64,000 bases of DNA from the NCBI RefSeq assembly GCF_051622035.1, contig NC_135358.1, forward strand, positions 9,961,001 to 10,025,000, written 5' to 3'. Of the stretch, positions 48,765-62,630 are shown piece by piece. This stretch comes from Arctopsyche grandis (lineage: Eukaryota > Arthropoda > Insecta > Trichoptera > Hydropsychidae). Every line of letters begins with the position of its first letter. The first letter of the stretch is position 1. Under the pieces are notes generated by a model. That model ran no database searches. It was not told the DNA's origin and saw only the letters and a program-made list of their open reading frames with translations. The position numbers and the translations under genes are program-made.

Positions 48765-50439
48765 AATTACAAAATTTAGAATGAAATAACACCACTCGAT
48801 TTAATTATGCGAATGAAAAGTCAACCCTTTTCAATTTTAGAGGAAATTTTCAATGATTTAGCGCTCGTTTCGAGTGGCAAACCGTTCGTAAACATGGTTG
48901 ATTGTGTTTTACGGCACTTATAAAAGTACGACGCCTTTTATTCGACGTCGCGGCGCCTATCGGTGCATTGACATGACACCATTTTTCATATGACCATCAG
49001 ACGATTAAATAATTTCGGTACTAGTGTGTATTTTGACTACAAACTTCGTCAAGTAATACAAACATATATTTCGCATAGAAATAGTATGATTAAGGCAAAT
49101 TTATTTATGAAATGTGATTGAATTATACATTGAATTCAAAGAAACATTGCCGAAGGAATTCCTTATAATAGAAATAAAGTACTTACGTACTAGCAGAACT
49201 TGAATCATAATGTAAACAAATCAGAGTAGTTTTAATTAACTTTCCCTTTATAATTCATTCGTATGTTGTATTTCTTTGACCGTTTCTTCAATGGGATTTC
49301 TTTCTGTAATCAACATGCGGATTATTTTTCATTCACTCGATTAATTCACTCCGATTCAATCTATTCATTGATATTTTCAATTCCATCTACTAATTTCATC
49401 TACATAAATATTAAAGATAATGTAATATAATGAATACTCATTGTAATAAATACATATAGCATAATCGAGGTAAAGGTAATCCAGTTCACATGAAATTCAA
49501 ATATGAATCGGCTTGAATACCGATTTAATTTGCACTTGTTATTCATTATTAATTGACAACAAGTACAATTTCAATCTGAATTTCTGAATAGATTATAATA
49601 ATTTATATACTCATTAAAAATATCTGTATATTGAGCGTTTATTTTTAGGATTTGATGATTTTAATATTGGACATCAGAAAATTCAATATATGTACGTACA
49701 TACATACATAAATTGAAACAATCAAATATTTTTCCTGTTGAGTTTTAGCTTCTCTTCAGAATAAATAAAAAGATAAATATTATTATTAGCATTGTTGTCC
49801 GTTCTTCACTTTCCGAATATATGTAAATGCAATACTTGGCAATACTAAATGGTTAAATTTTGTGATAATAGTGTACTATATACATATATGTATATATGTA
49901 GGTAGATAAAAATGAATGGTCAGTAAACCAGTAAGTATTTTTTGACGAACCGGCAATAGTCAAGCAGTCGGTGACGGATAATATAACTAACTGATCATTT
50001 TTTTACTGACCGAATAAATACAGGTAATAAATGTTATGGATTTTCATACTATTATTATTTTATTACAATAAAACATATTCATTAAGATTAAACGTATAGC
50101 AGCAACTTTTAAGAAGATGATTAAATTCAGTGTTTTAACTATCAAATATTCTACAAAAAAAATAAATCATTATTTTTATTTTTATACACGCATAAATACA
50201 TACTTTCGTCACCTTTGAAAACGCATCGCGTATTTATATGAATTGTAAATCGGTTTTTCCTATTATTTAATTACACAAGTATACACCCATTTTATGTTTT
50301 TTTTTTATTTTACACGACATATATGGTCAAACATTGTACATATGTAAGTATTGCAAAGTATTATTCAAGGCCAATTACAAACATCGATTAAACAATCATA
50401 GACATACCTGTGATCGAATTTGCAGCATTTTATAAATTA
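48765..50439. other. Upstream of the unrecognised gene; no gene seen
   Basis: Immediately above the start at 48764 is a moderately CpG-bearing stretch (48890-48970, with acgacgcc and cgacgtcgcggcgc), a candidate promoter. The rest is AT-rich without recognisable exons. Confidence 0.4.
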
Positions 50440-50625
50440 GCGAATTTGAGATGCTGTAAGCTCAAATTTTGCTAGAAATAGAACAGGATTTAGAGAAATA
50501 GAACCGTTTCAATGAAATCAGATAAATCGACAAACTCTGCTAGGAAACAATCGACTTTGGGGTCGCATATCCAAAGCCTGGGCCAGGGATTTAACCCGTG
50601 ACAACACAATTGACAGCATTACATG
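50440..50625 (-). repeat. tRNA-derived SINE, copy 8
   Basis: Inverse core: agaaccgtttcaatg, aaatcagataaatcg, aaactctgctaggaaac, gactttggggtcgcat. The decayed head with ttaacccgtgac is near 50590. Confidence 0.75.
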
Positions 50626-50724
50626 CTAACAACTGATATATGCTGCTGGTTTAATGCTTATGTTGTATACACTAAAATAAAAAAAATAACAAGAAAAATA
50701 GATAATAATCACTGGATCATAAGT

Positions 50725-51760
50725 AAGGCTTCCAATCCCGGGATCCCGGGATCCCGGTGTTTTCTATTACCGTGAATCCCGGTGCTGAAACTAGTCTGAA
50801 TACCGGGATTACGGTGCTGAATAAATTTCTTTAAAAATATTATTTTTACAAAAATAATAAGGAAAAATCATAAAACAACATTATATAATAAACAATAGCG
50901 GGATGAGCAATGGCAATCGTAGTCCATTTGTTTTCTCTGACCCGTTTTGACGCCGCCTTGCGAAAAATACTACATACAATAAACCAGAGGTGGGATTTTT
51001 TCTTTTATAAAAGTTAAAAATGTTGTGACAACGATTCTTTCCACGCCCTGAACATATTTAGCTGAATATTTATATTTGTATTATTTTTATACTAACAGAG
51101 TTGATAAGGTTTTGGTCGGATTTCGTAAGCCGGAAGTAGAACTTTAGTCTTGCGTTAGTTTTCCTACATTTGTGTTCAATTTGTATTGAAAACGCTTATA
51201 GCCGGTATGTGTGAACGTGTATGTATGTATGTACATACATATGTTCGATTATCGAATTTTGTTTTTTATCCTTCTTATATTCCTCAAATACATAGATAAA
51301 GTCGTAGGTTGGTCACATCCAAATTTTTTACACAAAGTAAATGTAATTTGAGTTTTTTTTATATTAGGTGGATTGTTTCGATGAATAATTACTAGACGGT
51401 ACAAACTATTTGTAAAAAACGAATCAATGAATCAAAGCGATGTTTTTTACTTTGTTTAATTACATTTTCGGGTGTGTTTTATTTAATCTTAGAAATTTAT
51501 GGGTACGAACCGAAAATTTTAAGAATGTAGCAAACTCTCAAAATTAGTACGCCAATATGGGAGTATTTTTGCGTGAAACATCGGGAGATTTTGCAAAATG
51601 CAATTGAACGTTTTTGAAATATGAAAACATGCAATTGAATTTTTTTTCTTATACATACATACATTCGAAATCCCGGTGCTAACACCGGGATCCCGGACTC
51701 GGAAATTCCCAGCACCGCAATCCCGGTGCTGAAGTAACATTCCGGGATTGGAAGCACTAA
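50725..51760. mobile_element. hAT-like non-autonomous element with exact 8-bp duplication
   Basis: The ends are aaggcttccaatcccggg and the inverse of ttagtgcttccaatcccgg, bounded by tcataagt at both 50717-50724 and 51761-51768. Subterminal zones are packed with atcccggtgct and its variants. 1036 bp, no transposase frame. The interior shares blocks with 26560-27115. Confidence 0.88.
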
Positions 51761-54538
51761 TCATAAGTTATTAGAATAGACCTAAGGTGAACGTAATAGT
51801 TACTGCAAATCCTTTAACCTCCATAATATATATTTTTTGTGAATGAATGCTATTTGCCGTTTTAAATTGACTGCAAGTTAAAAGCACGGTATTTGAACTA
51901 CACCTAGATAAGACAAACTGCGTGATAGCAGCCAATATTGCATATCGTTCGTTTCGCCTGCTCACTGAGCCATGGTCACCCTAATTCTGGAAGGTGTGAT
52001 TATATTAGCCGAGGTGCAAGTCATGGCAACCCTTTGGAAGTAAACAGCACGCGAATCAAGGGTGTGGGGTTCGAGGTCAGCCCACTCCAAAGCACTGCAG
52101 CACAATAATTAACTTCATCCGATGTTCAACGGATTGTTTTATTGCTCTGTTGTCCCAAATAAGGTTCCACTTATCATTCAACCATCAAGCTCATATCTAC
52201 ATAGTTGAACCGAAGAAATGTGTATTCAACGTACATTCATACATACATTGTAGGTACACGACAGAATTTTGCCATCCAAGTTCAAGTTGCTAGCATATAT
52301 TGTTTATGTACATATATATCATATTTATTATCAGGTAGTACACGAGGGAATTTCCGATCTACCCTGTGAATGGAAGGTCGACCGCACCTTCGCGGTGAAT
52401 CGATCATCAGCTCTTTTCATCGGGTATGATAGGTGGTATATCTCGGTATCATCTCACCTGTCAAATTCGAGGCTTCGATACTCATATTCCTTGAACTGAG
52501 TTTGAAAATAGATTCGACTACATCAAAGGCGATAGGTTGTGATTTGCAATTAAAATAATCGTATGAATAAAACAGTCGATGATTAACGTAGGTAGGCATT
52601 TCCTTAAATGGTGCAATCAATTGTAATGATTTAGATTGATATTTCATACGTGTAAATGTGCTATGTACTATTTTTTATCGCTTCGAAAATTGTCAATAGC
52701 AACACGTTGATATTTAAAGTTTGTTTATTCATTTTAGTGAAAATAAAAAGCATTGTTTCAGAACGGCTTTGTGTTGATTTATGACGTAGTAGGATGAAGT
52801 TGAAGCAAGTGATATTAATAAAAAATATTTTTTCACTGACCGCACCTTTCAAGTACCGCAAGGTCGGTAACTCTCTGTAATGGTGATTAAGCTGATCAAC
52901 GGAATGCTAGAAATCTTTTTTACCTATATATATTTTAACTATATGACATTTGAAATTTCCATTTTGAATTTTGACTTGTGTGTATTTATGTTGAAAGAAT
53001 CGGAAAACTGCCGGAAAATATCCTCACATACACATATACATACATACATACATGGTTGAATTAGAGAATGAAAGTTATTGCAATGGTTATCAATATATTA
53101 AAACGCATATTATTATCCAGCACTGCTCGGCACAGCACTGCACGGAAAATACTACTTCTATTCATACTACTCAGCAACGCCCGTTTTCGGCACGTTCGTA
53201 CATGTTTTGGACGGGTGCAGGGCAGAAACGGCTTATTTACAAATACATAAATTAAAGAGGATTTTATCAAAATAAAGAAAGATCGAAAACAATTTATAAA
53301 ATAATAACACTCAATATCACGTATGCAAAATATATACGCATCGGTCGTTTTCGTAGTTTTTAGCCACGGAGATGTCGCTTTCGACAAAAAAAATGTACGA
53401 ATTTGAAAAAATCGATACTATCGGTATTTCTTTTTTTAATACCGGTATTATCAAAAGCTTATTTTCGCTCAAATACCAATAATACCGGAATCAATACTTT
53501 TGGTATTGCAATCCTTAATCATAACCAAATATATATTAGGATTACATTTTAGACATACATACATACATATACACCATATATGTAGGAGTTTTTAGACGAA
53601 TAATATAAAACAACATTTTGGGTACTTACCCCTTTTTCGTCTTGATTAATTTAATGTAATAAAATAAACAAACATTTTCAAACATGTAATAAAATAAACA
53701 AAGTATTTTTTTAAAACAACTGAATTAATATTTTAAATTTAAATACACATGTGTACGAATAACATTCAAATGCATGTATGTTATATACATATAAGGATTG
53801 TAAATAGGTTTTTGAGCTCTTTTTCCTATTATGCTGTAGATTAACATTAGAATAATATAATACTATGATTATTAACCAAATTAAATTAAAATGTAGAATA
53901 GAAAATGATCAGTAGATCAGTAGCTATTAAAATAGATATAAGATTTATTGTGAACATAATTTCGTAATAATAAAAAGCATTTAAAAAAAATATACATATA
54001 TTATCCAATTTTAAATATGTAAAATTTATTGTGACTTCTAGACGCACTGTAGTAACAGTATAATCATCTACTTTGTTTATTCAAAAACAATAACGATGTT
54101 TATGAAATGTCGTCAAGGAAAACCGTAGTAAATTTACTACATGTTGTATATAAAAATTGCGGTATTTTTTTCAAAAAACCTACGTATATTATACCTATGT
54201 ACATATAATATATAAATGTATTCCGTTTATTTTATTTGTAATTGAATTTTTTATACTTAGATTGTGCGCTATTTATTCAGTTAAAAATACATAAAACAAA
54301 AACAGATACATTTTTCGGAGAATTCTTGCAGAAGTTGTATATTTTAAAAGGGGAAAATTGATTAAAAGAAGAATGAGAATATACGATACTCGTTTGAAAA
54401 ATACGTTTTAAATTAAAATCAACACATTTTATAAAAATTGACGACGTTTTACCAAAGAAAATTAATTACAAGCAAGCTCGATGAGTTTTATCTTATTCTT
54501 TGTGTCAAAGAACTAGATCAGTCCATTCCGGATCAATT
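51761..54538. other. Intergenic; decayed repeats only
   Basis: No gene recognised. The 53400-53515 segment (aataccggtattatc ... ggtattgcaatcctta) looks like one end of another transposon; its partner end was not found. R3 copy 2 lies at 53785-54000. Confidence 0.45.
53785..54000 (+). repeat. Dispersed repeat R3, copy 2
   Basis: Matches 39700-39990: attgtaaataggttttt, ttcctattatgctgtag, gatcagtagatcagtag, attgtgaacataattt, aaaaagcattt. Confidence 0.7.
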
Positions 54539-54548
54539 AGTATATAAG
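54539..54548 (+). promoter_or_regulatory. TATA box of the cuticle-like gene
   Basis: The sequence agtatataagga lies about 80 bp upstream of the ATG, a normal distance for a TATA-driven insect cuticular gene with a short 5' UTR. Confidence 0.7.
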
Positions 54549-54622
54549 GAAGGATCGGTTTCAAGCATGACATAAACCTCCCGAGATCGACTCGAGAAGT
54601 AATCCACCCAACGAGTTCCAAT

Positions 54623-55055
54623 ATGAAGGTTCGTATTACATAACTTTCCATAAAACTTCACTATAGTTATTTTGATTTGCATCATACAATTTATCTCGAT
54701 TTTTAGTTTCTTCTTGTAGTGTTGAGTCTAGTGGCCATGAGCCAAGCAGCCACTTATGTCGATACTGGCTTCAAATCTTTTCCATTCGCATATCCAGCCT
54801 TCGGATTTTCCGCCCCATTAGCTTACTTCACTCAACCTCAAGTGGTCGCTCCAATCGTACAACCCGGGTAAGAATTTTTTTCAAATTTAGTCAGTGTCAA
54901 TAAATAGTAAATCACAAAAAGAGCTGACAGTAAAACCATTCCATTACAGGTATGTAGCTGCTACTCGTGGATCCCTTCACATAGCACCCCTGCCTGACAA
55001 TACTCCTTATGCCAGCCACCACTTGAACTTGGCTCCGGCACCTGGAACTATCTAA
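54623..55055 (+). CDS. Small secreted cuticle-like protein
   Basis: Three exons: 54623-54628 (ATG AAG only), 54707-54867 and 54950-55055 (TAA); 273 nt, 90 aa. The tiny first exon coding Met-Lys, split just before the signal peptide, is typical of insect cuticular protein genes. The signal peptide is MKFLLVVLSLVAMSQA, with likely cleavage before ATYVDTGF. The mature part is rich in Ala, Pro, Phe and Tyr (FPFAYPAFGFSAPLAYF, QVVAPIVQPGYVAA) and ends with SLHIAPLPDNTPYASHHLNL. There is no Rebers-Riddiford chitin-binding motif, so it best fits the low-complexity cuticular or structural class, secreted by epidermis. TATA box at 54539; AATAAA near 55147. Another secreted Ala/Pro-rich protein cannot be excluded. 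Confidence 0.8.
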
Positions 55056-55224
55056 ATTTCTTCTAGTATCACTCTCTAATTTTTTTCTTGTATTGTGTAT
55101 ATTTGATTCTGATTAAAATACTGTATTAAAAATTATCAGCCAACAATGAAATAAATTGAAATCAAACAACTTTTTTCCGAAAAATTTTTGTATTAAAATT
55201 ACAAACATAATAAATTTCAGAATA

Positions 55225-58200
55225 TTATTTAACATTTGGTTTGGTGATGTTTTGAATGCTTTCTCCGGAAGTTGTCAAAATATCACTTTTGAAAAGTTGT
55301 GATGGTGGCGTATTGGATTTACTTAATACCGATTCATAAAATGTAATTTTCTTTTCATTTTTAGTTGCTTTTACATCTAGTTCGCTATTTTCTGATATAC
55401 TATGAGATGTAGATTTCCCCGGAATATTTTCTGTAATAGTAGAATTATCCTCCAATGAGGAACGAAATTCACTACCTACAACTTTTCGCCATTCTAGAAA
55501 TATTCTAGGATTACTTGGACCCCAGTTTTCCGCCGGCTTAATCGCATTTTTCAAACGCTGCAAGAAATTTCCTTAATTATATATGTTACAGATAAAGTAT
55601 GTATACAATTCGTGATTTATGCATTTATTAATGTACAATATGTTACAGTCTAAGTGTAAATTTCGTTTGTTCATAAACAAATTTATTTATATATGAACCA
55701 ATCTGACCAGTGAACGCAAAATAACAAATTGAAAAACAAACTGTATAGTTTTTTCATGCACGAACTATTAAGCATAAGTTTTAAGTATTCTCGATCGTTC
55801 GTCCCACCTACATATACATATGTACATATGCTTACTCTGGGTTGCAATATTTTAATAAACGGGAATTATAGCTACGTCGTAATATGATTTCCATAGGATT
55901 TCCATTTTTCCATTCCTTTTGTTAGCTCAAAAGTTTCATGCGACATCTGGCGAGTCTATTTGAAGATAGCTTTTGATTTTTAACACTTAAATTAAAATCA
56001 ATAGTTCGTGTATGAACCAACTAGCATGTTAATGAACGAGCCAGAGTGAACACTTGGACTGCACATTGTACATGTAGGTACATGAGATAAGTTTCTCAGT
56101 ATACACGGGAAAATGTATAGAAATACATATTTACTAATCACTAGTGCTCTCATAGGGTTGCCAGGCGTGGACGAAACTACCGACAATCCATCGTGAGCTT
56201 TAACTAAAACGTATAGCTAATTTATACGTATGTACATATATTGAGTAGAGAGAGTATATATTGACGAGAACAGCGTATTTTTTAAATTCGAAACAGAGAA
56301 TTAGTAAGAAAATGTATATGTATATAAATAACTGAACTGTTTTACCTGAAGTAGAGATCCTTTTTCTTTGAATATTGTATATATCATAAATAGTGGAATA
56401 AATATGATTGACATTCCACTAATACACCAACCTAATATGATTGTCCACTTTGGATATAATTCCCCTTTATATTTTAATTCCTCATTCCATACTATTGTCG
56501 CAATAAATAAAAACTGAAATTTTATTATAAATGTGTGAATACAAAAAATTTGATATAAACATAGAATTATTCGATAACTCACAATAAGAACTGTAGGAAT
56601 CATATATTTCCAACAGAATGGCCATATCCAGTGTATCTTTTGTCCACGCATGAATTCTATATCAATTACGAATTTTTTGGTGCCATATATCCATCCGACA
56701 ATTAGAACTTCTATGAAACAAATTACAATAACAGGTACATTAGCCGCGTATGAATCCATCAATTGAATACAATACATCCCACCCTTAAAATGAAAAAAAA
56801 AATGTACAGATAAAAATTTTAAAAAATTGCAATATATATATTATGCACCTATAAATAGGTACGTATTATTTACATATACTAACATTAGTGGTTAAAATAA
56901 CCCCTACAAAGAATGTAATAAGGCAAGCGTACAAGGCTGTTTTTGATTTATTTGTTAAGTGATCCGGATATGCATCGCATACTGCGGATACAATTGTTTC
57001 GAGTTGAACAAACTAAAACAATTACTTAAAATCAAAAAATGTGTAGCCTAATATGACATAAATTTTACGAATATGCTCAAATATGCTTAACTCGAAAGAG
57101 TTTTACGTAGCTTCTTGAAAACTTAAAAAGTTATGATGAATGGTAAGAGAATGTAGGAAAAGGAATCGGATGTGATCATTGGACAGATGAATTAAATAAA
57201 ATTAATTTATTGAATACAACATGAATAGTGAAAGGTTGACTGAACCGATTTATATTATACAGGGTGGTCGACAAGAAACGGAAATTTTTGTAATGAGTAA
57301 TACTTGGCGTCCGAAGAAAGTAGGAACCTGTGGTGATAATCCTTTAGCTTCATTCTCTATGCTATTTAATATTCATGCCAGTAATTTTGAATATAACCAT
57401 AATTTCGAAGACGAGGAATCAACAGAGAAAATGTATGGTTCCAGCAAAATCAGACAAGAGGTCTACATATGTACTGACCATACAGCCAGAACTTCACTGG
57501 CTGTAGTTCGAGCGTTGTTCCCTATTGGCTAATTTCACCTGACCTTTCCACGTGTGATTTTTATATGTGAAGTAATCTTAAAGCACACAGCACACGTGCA
57601 CGAAGGAAAGCCATTCACACTGGAAGAAGCGAATATCACAATAAAAAATCAAACTGAACAAATGGAAACATTTGAAAGAGTGGAGGCGAATTTCCGAAAA
57701 TGGCTCCAAACGTGTGTTCGTAAAAATGGTCATCATATGATGAATACAATTTTTTGTGAATAATATAAATAAATGAATGGAATACGGTTTAATTTATAAC
57801 TATCCGGTTCTTATGAACCAACCTGTATAATTTAATTTATTTGTACTAACGACGGTGTCAATTCCAATGAAGAACAACATTAAAAAGAAAAGGATTCCCC
57901 ATAAGTGCTTCAATGGCAACAATGTTATAGCAGCTGGATATGTGATGAACACTAGAGCTGGTCCTGCTTCTATGACTTCTTCAACAGAAACACCTGTTCT
58001 CTCAGACATGAATCCAATGACAGAAAATACAGCGAAGCCTGCGAAGATACCAGCCGCAAAATTTAACGTCGACAAAACTAAAGTTTCACTGAAATTTTTA
58101 CAAATAAATTAGAAGTAACATCAAATATTCAAAACAAATCAGTGCAAAGCTTACATCAGGTTATTGTGCGAGAATTTGTTATAACTAGCCATATTGACTA

Positions 58201-59542
58201 TGCCACCCCAACCTGGCCCAAGCATGAAAAATGTTTGCACGGAAGCATCAGACCAAACCTGTGAAAAATCATCAAATTATAATATTATATTATATTTTTT
58301 TATCTTTTTAGTGAAAGTATTAACCTTTAGATTTTTCAGTCTATTCCAATCGGGGTAAATGAAAAATTTGATACCTTCAATGGCACCAGGTAATGTTACA
58401 CCCCTACAGAGCAAAACGATCAGAACGAACATAGGAAATGTGCACGTAAAATATGATGCTTTTCCTACTGAGTTAACACCTTTAGATACACAAATGTAAA
58501 TGATGAACCATGAAACTATATTAGCCAATATAATCGGGCAGACAATTTCACCCAACTCTCCTATGCTGTCTGATATCTTTAACACTTCATGACTTGAAAA
58601 ACAAAATAAAAAAAATAAAATGTGTATCGTTATATTATAACTTATTCACGTGAATTTGGGCTTTTTTCTTAGATAAAAGAGAGTGAGTCGTATGCTACGT
58701 TTACATTTAAAGGTGACGGTCAATTCAAATAAACTGCCTTTAGCTGAGAAGAAAGCTCAAAATAAATACATAATTTAGATATATTGTATATACTGAAAAT
58801 ATTCATCGACTGCTATTGTAACATTCGTATTATTTTTAATTAAACCTGGTATATCGATGTTGGGATCATTTATCTGCAAATACATACAGTTCAATACTAG
58901 AATATGCATATTTTAAACGAATAAAGTATATAGGGCAAAATTTCCATCGCAATTCTTACATCAACACAATCGGGTGTGTTCCAGAAATGGTTACACGATG
59001 ACCATGATAGTTCTTTCTTCATAGAGTGAGCGATGAATATTAAGGGATATGTCAAAATCATACCATAATAGGCATTGCAAAGCGTATTCATGATTATCAT
59101 TGCATAGCCAGCTCCTGAAAATTTGCAGTATGTTATTTTATTGCATGATGTTTTACACCACTTTTAGTACTTGTAATTTTCACCTCGAAAAAACGGTGAC
59201 ATTCTAAACATTGTGATACAACCCGTATTGGAAAATTGGCCGATGTTCGCCTCCATATAATATAGGGGAATTCCGCAAAAAAACATCGTCAGAGTATATG
59301 GAATTAAAAATGCACCTGTAATTAAAATATACATGTACATATGTAGATGTAAAGGGTCTGAAATTTTGACTAGTAAGTAAGTGTAAGTCTTTTTAGAAAT
59401 CATATTGTATACGACCTCCTCCATTTCTGTAGCATAAGTATGGAAATCGCCAAATATTTCCAATCCCTATGGCGTATCCTAGAGCTGAAAGTATAGATTC
59501 AGTTTTTGAACGCCAAAATCCTCTAGGATTATCACCTTCAGT
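55225..59542 (-). CDS. SLC6 family sodium-coupled transporter A
   Basis: Eleven exons: 59416-59542, 59184-59315, 58960-59114, 58794-58873, 58325-58592, 58155-58258, 57851-58088, 56884-57012, 56583-56783, 56346-56513, 55225-55557 (TAA); 1935 nt, 644 residues. Hallmarks: TM1 [20 protein letters not shown] with the sodium/substrate-binding [10 protein letters not shown], then [29 protein letters not shown], the glycosylatable loop (NNT, NVT), [68 protein letters not shown] and [14 protein letters not shown]. It should import an amino acid or related solute with Na+ and Cl-; the substrate cannot be read from sequence. The true start lies above 59542; a 9-nt exon ATGAGGAGG at 59734-59742 before gtgaga is possible but unproven. 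The cytosolic C-tail is long (111 codons, Ser/Lys-rich). Tandem copy of transporter B. Confidence 0.9.
57256..57829. mobile_element. Degraded TIR transposon in an SLC6-A intron
   Basis: The ends ttatacagggtggtcgac and the inverse of ttatacaggttggttcat are flanked by TA. On the plus strand a frame near 57650-57760 ends [18 protein letters not shown], resembling the C-terminal end of insect transposases of the mariner/DUF4817 kind. Upstream frames are broken. Class assignment is tentative. Confidence 0.6.
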
Positions 59543-59946
59543 CTGAATTAATTAGAAACATTCCACGGGTTATTCATCTATTTATTTGATAAATGTAATA
59601 TTGATTATTTATAGTGTTTTTTTCTTACAAAGAATACAGATGCACGTAGTCCATAGACCTGAAATAAAATTCACCATGACGTAAATGACAATGTGTTCTG
59701 GATTACTGTCTTTCTTATTTTTATTTATCTCACCCTCCTCATCTTAGCGTATTATTTATCTTTCGATATGATTTTCTGTGTGTTATATTTATATTATTAC
59801 TATGATATAAAAACAATATGAAAAAACAAACAAGTGACAATTTAATTTTTTTTATTCAAATATTAAACAAAGCTCTGTTTATTTGAATTAATTATAACAA
59901 ATCAATTAATTTTATCATATTTTCACTAATCGGTCGTTATCAATCT

Positions 59947-62552
59947 TCAATCAGCAGATTTTATATCCATTGGCAGGAGTTTGTTAATTAAATTTCTCCA
60001 TTCATTTGCATTATGTTGATCAATTGGACACCAATCTTTTGTTGGTTTTATTGAATCAGTGATGCGCTATAAAGTAAAATAAACAGTAAAATGCTCCAAA
60101 AATATGAAATAATACCAATTAAAACACTTACCTTCGATATGGGACCATTTTTCTTGAAAATAAGCAGATAAAGCATATAAATTGGAATGCACAATAACGA
60201 CAAAGCACACATTCCCCAACCTACGACTATACTCCATCCAGGATACGCCACATCTTTGTAAGTTATTTCTTTATTCCAAATTATTGTCGTTACGAAAATA
60301 AACTGAAATCAGAAATATAATATTATAAAGGCAACAAAAAACTTTGATTGTTACAGGGGCTGTGGAGTCACATCACTAACAACTGACATGTAACCTAATT
60401 TACTGAATGTATTGGTAATGAAATAAGTATAAATAAAAATAAGTAAGTACATTCATTGTGTATGTGTGTAAATTTCATACACAAAAAAATCAATTTAATT
60501 TCAAAAAATGAGAGCAAAAATAAGAATAAAAAAGTATAAGACGGAGGAAACAATCGGTTTTGGCCACAGGACATCAAAATACATATGTACACGCGATTGA
60601 ACGATTTTATTTATAACGTAATTTAAATTCATAAATTCATTAATAAAGAAGTTATTAAATTTCAATTTATAAATTAATTTATTTCAATTAAATTGAAACC
60701 TATCTAAAACCAACTCCAAAACAAAGTTTTGGATTTGTTTTTATAATTAAATAGTACAAAAATAATTTTTTTAAACTATTTGTTTTTCACCTGTCATTAT
60801 TTATTATTTCATTTTTTTTAAACGTCAAGGTTGTTTTATTTATGTTATTTGGTATTTTTGTATTTGATTACTCCATATTTAAATATTCATTCATCGCCAA
60901 AAACACAGTTGTTTCATGTTCATCATAATCTAAGATAGTTTCTTCCATTGTGGAATCATCAATACAAGAAGGATACATTCGCTTCGTAATAGTTTCATGC
61001 TAGGATATACATACATTCGCCTTTATTAAACCATACAATGACCATTTTGATTGAAAATTTTCCCGGGATTCATGATAAGTATTCACGGGACACGAGACAT
61101 CGAAAATTCCGTTAGTTCCCGGGAATTTTTGTCCCGGGACGACCCGGGCGGAAACCCTAGCTACGACTTCGACTCAGCCCTGGATTTTTAAAATATATAT
61201 GAAGATTTGATACAACTCACCGTTAAGGTTATAGGGTTGACGTACTTCCAAAGGACTGGCCAAATCCAATGTATCTTTTTCCCGTTCATAAATTCTGTAT
61301 CACGTACAAAATTCTCACAGCCATAAATCCATCCGACAATTAGTACTTCTATTAAGCATATCATAATTACAGGAATGGAAGCTGCATACCAATCCATCAA
61401 TTGTAAGACATACATGCCTCCCTTAAAAAGAAGTAAAAAATGTACGCGCAAAAAGTATTCTAAAAGCATTGTAAGTTAGATTTACGTAGTTGCTTACGTT
61501 TGTAGTGCAAATCATTGACGTAAGGAAAAATAAAACACATGAAAAGAATGCCAATAATGATTTTCTTTTTCGGAGTGATGGATACTCATCAGCTATTCCT
61601 GACAGAATTACTTCTAATTGCACAAACTAGAACAAAACTTATTTTGGATCAAAAATACATAAATTCAGAAAATAGATAATTAAGATTAATGGTTAAACAC
61701 ACTAACACAGCTGTCTATTCCTAGTAAGAACAACATTGCGAAGAATATGACGGACCAGAAATTCGGCCAAGGAAGCATCGTTATAGCAGCAGGATATGTG
61801 ACAAACGCCAGAGAAGGTCCTCCTGTAGCCACCGTAGCAACTGGAAGTCCTGTTCTTTCAGCCATAAAACCGACAACCGAAAACACCACAAATCCAGCAA
61901 ATATACTCGTACTGCAGTTGACTATGGGTACCAATATAGAGTCACTAAAATTAGACGTTTTGAAAAAAGAAAATTTGTTTATGGTTAACAAATAGAGTTA
62001 ATTTCAATCAAATTAGGTAATGCTAATCAAGAGATTGAAAAACTAACGAGAGATTGTTATTTTTGAATTTGTTGAAACTGGACATATTGACGATTCCACC
62101 CCAACCAGGTCCAAGGGAGTAGAATATTTGTATAGCTGCATCGGCCCACACCTGAATTGAACGTTTAGTGAAATGTATGTACATAGTAGATGTTGGATAT
62201 TGTTAGCATTTCGTGCTATCTGGTATTAGAAGTTTTAAAAATTCTCATATGCGATTTCGATATCGTAGATGTATAGAGGTATACCTTGAGATTTGTTAAC
62301 TGGTTCCATTGTGGGTATATGTAAAATTTGATTCCGTCGATAGCACCGGGTAGCGTGATCCCCCTACAGAACAACACGAAAAGTATGACAAATGGAAAAG
62401 TGGCCGTGAAGTATACGACTTTCCCCACAGACTTCACTCCCTTTATGATGCAACAAAACACGATAGCCCAGGAAAAGGCGTTGCCCCAAAAGACAGGCCA
62501 TACTACCGATCCGATTTCGCTAATATCGCTCGATATCTCCAAGATTTTGTTG
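59947..62552 (-). CDS. SLC6 family sodium-coupled transporter B, 3' exons
   Basis: Eight exons: 62285-62552, 62048-62151, 61707-61944, 61498-61626, 61221-61421, 60132-60302, 59947-60066 (TGA) make up the visible seven plus any upstream ones beyond the window. The first five have exactly the same lengths as those of transporter A (268, 104, 238, 129, 201), with the same phases. Motifs: [119 protein letters not shown] and [18 protein letters not shown]. The C-tail is short (40 codons, ending [10 protein letters not shown]). The part from about TM4 onward is present; the first exons (TM1-3) are not found below 64000 and presumably lie outside. The intron at 60303-61220 is enlarged by a hAT-like element. 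Seven exons are listed because only seven are seen. Confidence 0.9.
60354..61182. mobile_element. hAT-like non-autonomous element, same family as 5749-6825
   Basis: The ends caggggctgtggagtc and the inverse gactcagccctg are flanked by gattgtta (60346-60353) and gattttta (61183-61190), 7 of 8 matched. The interior gacatgtaacctaattta and aaataagtataaataaa match the 5749 copy. A zone at 61060-61160 with cccgggaatttttgtcccgg and gacccgggcggaaaccctag looks like the end of another transposon inserted within it. Confidence 0.8.
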
Positions 62553-62630
62553 CTGAAATAACAAAAAATATATATTTTTTAGATTTTCGTATGTATATGA
62601 GATTTTTCATATTTAAAGCGTTCTTATAAA

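Noticed and set aside
57221-57763. Two plus-strand frames as a host gene
   Set aside because: They lie between inverted tacagg(g/t)tgg ends inside an SLC6 intron and look like transposase debris.
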